A stretch of DNA of 6,457 nt from Candidatus Methanosuratincola sp. Its GTDB lineage: Archaea > Thermoproteota > Methanomethylicia > Methanomethylicales > Methanomethylicaceae. The DNA lies in the NCBI GenBank assembly GCA_029907755.1, contig JARYLH010000082.1, positions 1-6,457 of the forward strand. The letters run 5' to 3'. The translations under genes and the position numbers were made by a program. Shown in pieces: positions 5,451-6,457 of the stretch (positions are counted from its first letter, which is position 1; each line of letters opens with the position of its first letter). The notes below the pieces were generated by a model. The model was given only the letters and a program-made list of their open reading frames with translations, made no database searches and was not told the origin of the DNA.

Positions 5451-5460
5451 AAGGAAGGGG
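5451..5460 (+). promoter_or_regulatory. Purine-rich ribosome binding site of the Lrp-like gene
   Basis: AAGGAAGGGG ends five bases before the ATG at 5466. The open frame runs further upstream without any in-frame ATG, GTG or TTG, so this site supports the ATG at 5466 as the start. Confidence 0.5.
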
Positions 5461-5465
5461 AAACG

Positions 5466-5888
5466 ATGTACCAGACTGACGAGGTAGACAGGAAGATACT
5501 TGCCCTCCTGAAGGAGAACTCCAGGCTGGCGTACACAAAGATCGCTGAGGAGGTAGGCCTCTCCGAGGCAGCAGTCAGGAAAAGGGTGGAGAGGCTCCAA
5601 CAAGAAGGCGTGATAAAGAGGTTCACGATAGAGGTTGAGGCCGGGGAGAAGGTCAAGGCAATAATACTGGTGTCAGTCCAGCCCTCGAGACCGAATCCCC
5701 TTGTCGCACAGCAGATAAAGAAGATCGAAGGGGTGGACCTCGTCCTAGAAGTAGCCGGGGAGGTCGACATAGTCGCGCTCATATCCGGGGCTTCAATGCA
5801 AGAGGTCAACAAGAACATAGATGAGGTAAGGAAGATAGAGGGGCTGACGAAGACAAACTCGATGATAGTACTCCGCTCATGGGTTTGA
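5466..5888 (+). CDS. Lrp/AsnC family transcriptional regulator, LysM-like by context
   Basis: The 140 residues show the standard two-part Lrp/AsnC layout. Residues about 5-50 form the N-terminal helix-turn-helix, with DRKILALLKENSRLAYTKIA and VGLSEAAVRKRVERLQQEGVI (30-50) holding the recognition helix. Residues about 63-137 form the RAM effector-binding and oligomerisation domain, with AGEVDIVALI matching the G-x-x-D core. Such proteins assemble as dimers to octamers, bind amino acids and wrap DNA. The next gene, 108 bp downstream on the same strand, is a LysX/ArgX-type ligase. In Sulfolobus the related LysM controls the lys gene cluster and responds to lysine, so lysine or arginine is the likely effector here. 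That is inference from position, because Lrp paralogues are hard to tell apart by sequence. The length is normal for the family. Confidence 0.9.
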   Translation: MYQTDEVDRKILALLKENSRLAYTKIAEEVGLSEAAVRKRVERLQQEGVIKRFTIEVEAGEKVKAIILVSVQPSRPNPLVAQQIKKIEGVDLVLEVAGEVDIVALISGASMQEVNKNIDEVRKIEGLTKTNSMIVLRSWV

Positions 5889-5889
5889 T

Positions 5890-5972
5890 TTTCGAATCAT
5901 TGAGTTCTAAAAACGAAATTCCTTCACGGAAAATGATTATCGAAATGCTTAAATAACTTCGCCTTTCGAATC
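5890..5972 (+). promoter_or_regulatory. lysX promoter region with TATA box and repeated TTTCGAATC sites
   Basis: CTTAAATAA (5948-5956) is a good TATA box, placing transcription start near 5977 and leaving a leader of about 20 bases with GAGGT (5982-5986) ten bases before the ATG. TTTCGAATC occurs exactly at 5890-5898 and 5964-5972, 74 bp apart, close to seven DNA turns. A related inverted copy, GATTATCGAAA, lies at 5935-5945 just before the TATA box. The downstream copy sits between TATA and the start point, where binding would block transcription. The upstream Lrp-like protein is the natural candidate to bind these. Confidence 0.5.
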
Positions 5973-5996
5973 TACTCGTCTGAGGTTACGATAGAG

Positions 5997-6457
5997 ATGG
6001 CTAAGATCAACATACTATACGACCACATGCGCTGGGAAGAAAAGGCGCTCCATGAAGCGTGCGTGAAGAGGGGGGCGGACTTCAGCCTGGTAAGCGCTGA
6101 GAAGGTCTACTTCGACCTCACATCAAAGGACAGGCCATCATGGCTGGGAGATGTCGTTCTCCAGAGATGCGTCAGCCACTTCCGCGGGCTCCACGCGACG
6201 GCGGCTCTCGAGAGCTACGGCGTCAGGGTGATAAACAGGTACCAGACCTCCGAGCTCTGCGGCAACAAGGTGCTGAACACTATCACTTTCAAGAAGGCAG
6301 GGATACCAACGCCAAGGACATACCTGGCATTCACGCCAGAGGCCACCATTGAGGCGCTGGAAAGGCTGGGCTACCCTGCAATCCTAAAGCCGATCGTCGG
6401 AAGCTGGGGGAGGCTGGTCTCCCTTCTGAAGGACAAGACGGCAGCGACCGTGGCTCT
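5997..6457 (+). CDS. lysX: LysX/ArgX-type amino-acid--[LysW] ligase, ATP-grasp (partial, C-terminus off the right edge)
   Basis: The 153 visible residues match the N-terminal half of LysX, the RimK-related ATP-grasp ligase that attaches alpha-aminoadipate (or glutamate in ArgX) to the C-terminal glutamate of the carrier protein LysW in lysine or arginine synthesis. Diagnostic segments are ILYDHMRWEEKAL (6-18), LQRCVSHFRGL (55-65), INRYQTSELCGNK (79-91), AGIPTPRTYLAF (101-112) and the ATP-binding LKPIVGSWGR (130-139). The residues that would separate LysX, ArgX and a bifunctional enzyme lie further downstream, so the symbol is provisional. No LysW gene precedes it, although it often does; it may lie after this gene or elsewhere. 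The gene has its own promoter and follows an Lrp-like regulator. The ATG at 5997 fits the family N-terminus. Confidence 0.9.
   Translation, partial: MAKINILYDHMRWEEKALHEACVKRGADFSLVSAEKVYFDLTSKDRPSWLGDVVLQRCVSHFRGLHATAALESYGVRVINRYQTSELCGNKVLNTITFKKAGIPTPRTYLAFTPEATIEALERLGYPAILKPIVGSWGRLVSLLKDKTAATVA

Noticed and set aside
5437..5487. 16-codon plus-strand frame overlapping the start of the Lrp-like gene
   Set aside because: It has no promoter or ribosome signal of its own. Its basic composition simply follows from the purine-rich ribosome site it covers.
1..6457. CRISPR arrays, insertion sequences, integrase sites or toxin-antitoxin pairs
   Set aside because: No regularly spaced repeats, transposase motifs, terminal inverted repeats or paired small cytoplasmic ORFs were found on either strand.

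Overview
The window looks archaeal. Evidence: A/T-rich TATA-like elements lie about 20-35 bp ahead of several start codons, most genes have no convincing Shine-Dalgarno sequence, start codons are mixed (ATG, GTG, TTG), and AGG/AGA and ATA codons are common. An Lrp/AsnC regulator sits directly upstream of a LysX/ArgX-type ligase, as in amino-group-carrier-protein lysine/arginine synthesis. My best guess is a thermoproteote (TACK) lineage, but the taxon cannot be fixed from the sequence alone.

Layout: bases 1-790 (-) hold the N-terminal part of a phenylacetate-CoA ligase-like adenylate-forming enzyme that runs off the left edge. Its conserved N-terminus continues upstream in frame without a normal start codon. 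A gap of about 190-250 bp follows, with a TATA-like box and a stem-loop-forming segment that resembles part of 5S rRNA. Bases 1047-2159 (-) encode a DUF763 protein with a helix-hairpin-helix motif. Bases 2261-2704 (-) encode a small unrecognised four-helix membrane protein. A very A/T-rich 238-bp divergent intergenic region with inverted repeats leads to two plus-strand genes. These are a winged-helix regulator anchored by two membrane helices (2943-3383) and a 110-residue double-anchored protein with an extracytoplasmic loop (3437-3769). They converge on a long HtpX-like M48 membrane metalloprotease (3803-5275, -). A 190-bp divergent region with a perfect 8-bp inverted repeat separates the protease from an Lrp/AsnC regulator (5466-5888, +). 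The window ends inside lysX/argX (5997-6457, +), which has its own promoter and repeated TTTCGAATC sites.

How the genes may work together: the clearest functional link is the Lrp regulator and lysX, comparable to Sulfolobus LysM and its lys promoter. The more speculative unit is the membrane-tethered winged-helix protein, its double-anchored partner and the convergent membrane protease. Together they could form an envelope-signalling module in which membrane proteolysis or partner contact changes DNA binding. This is inference from domain layout and proximity only. No CRISPR array, insertion sequence, tRNA or intact rRNA was seen.
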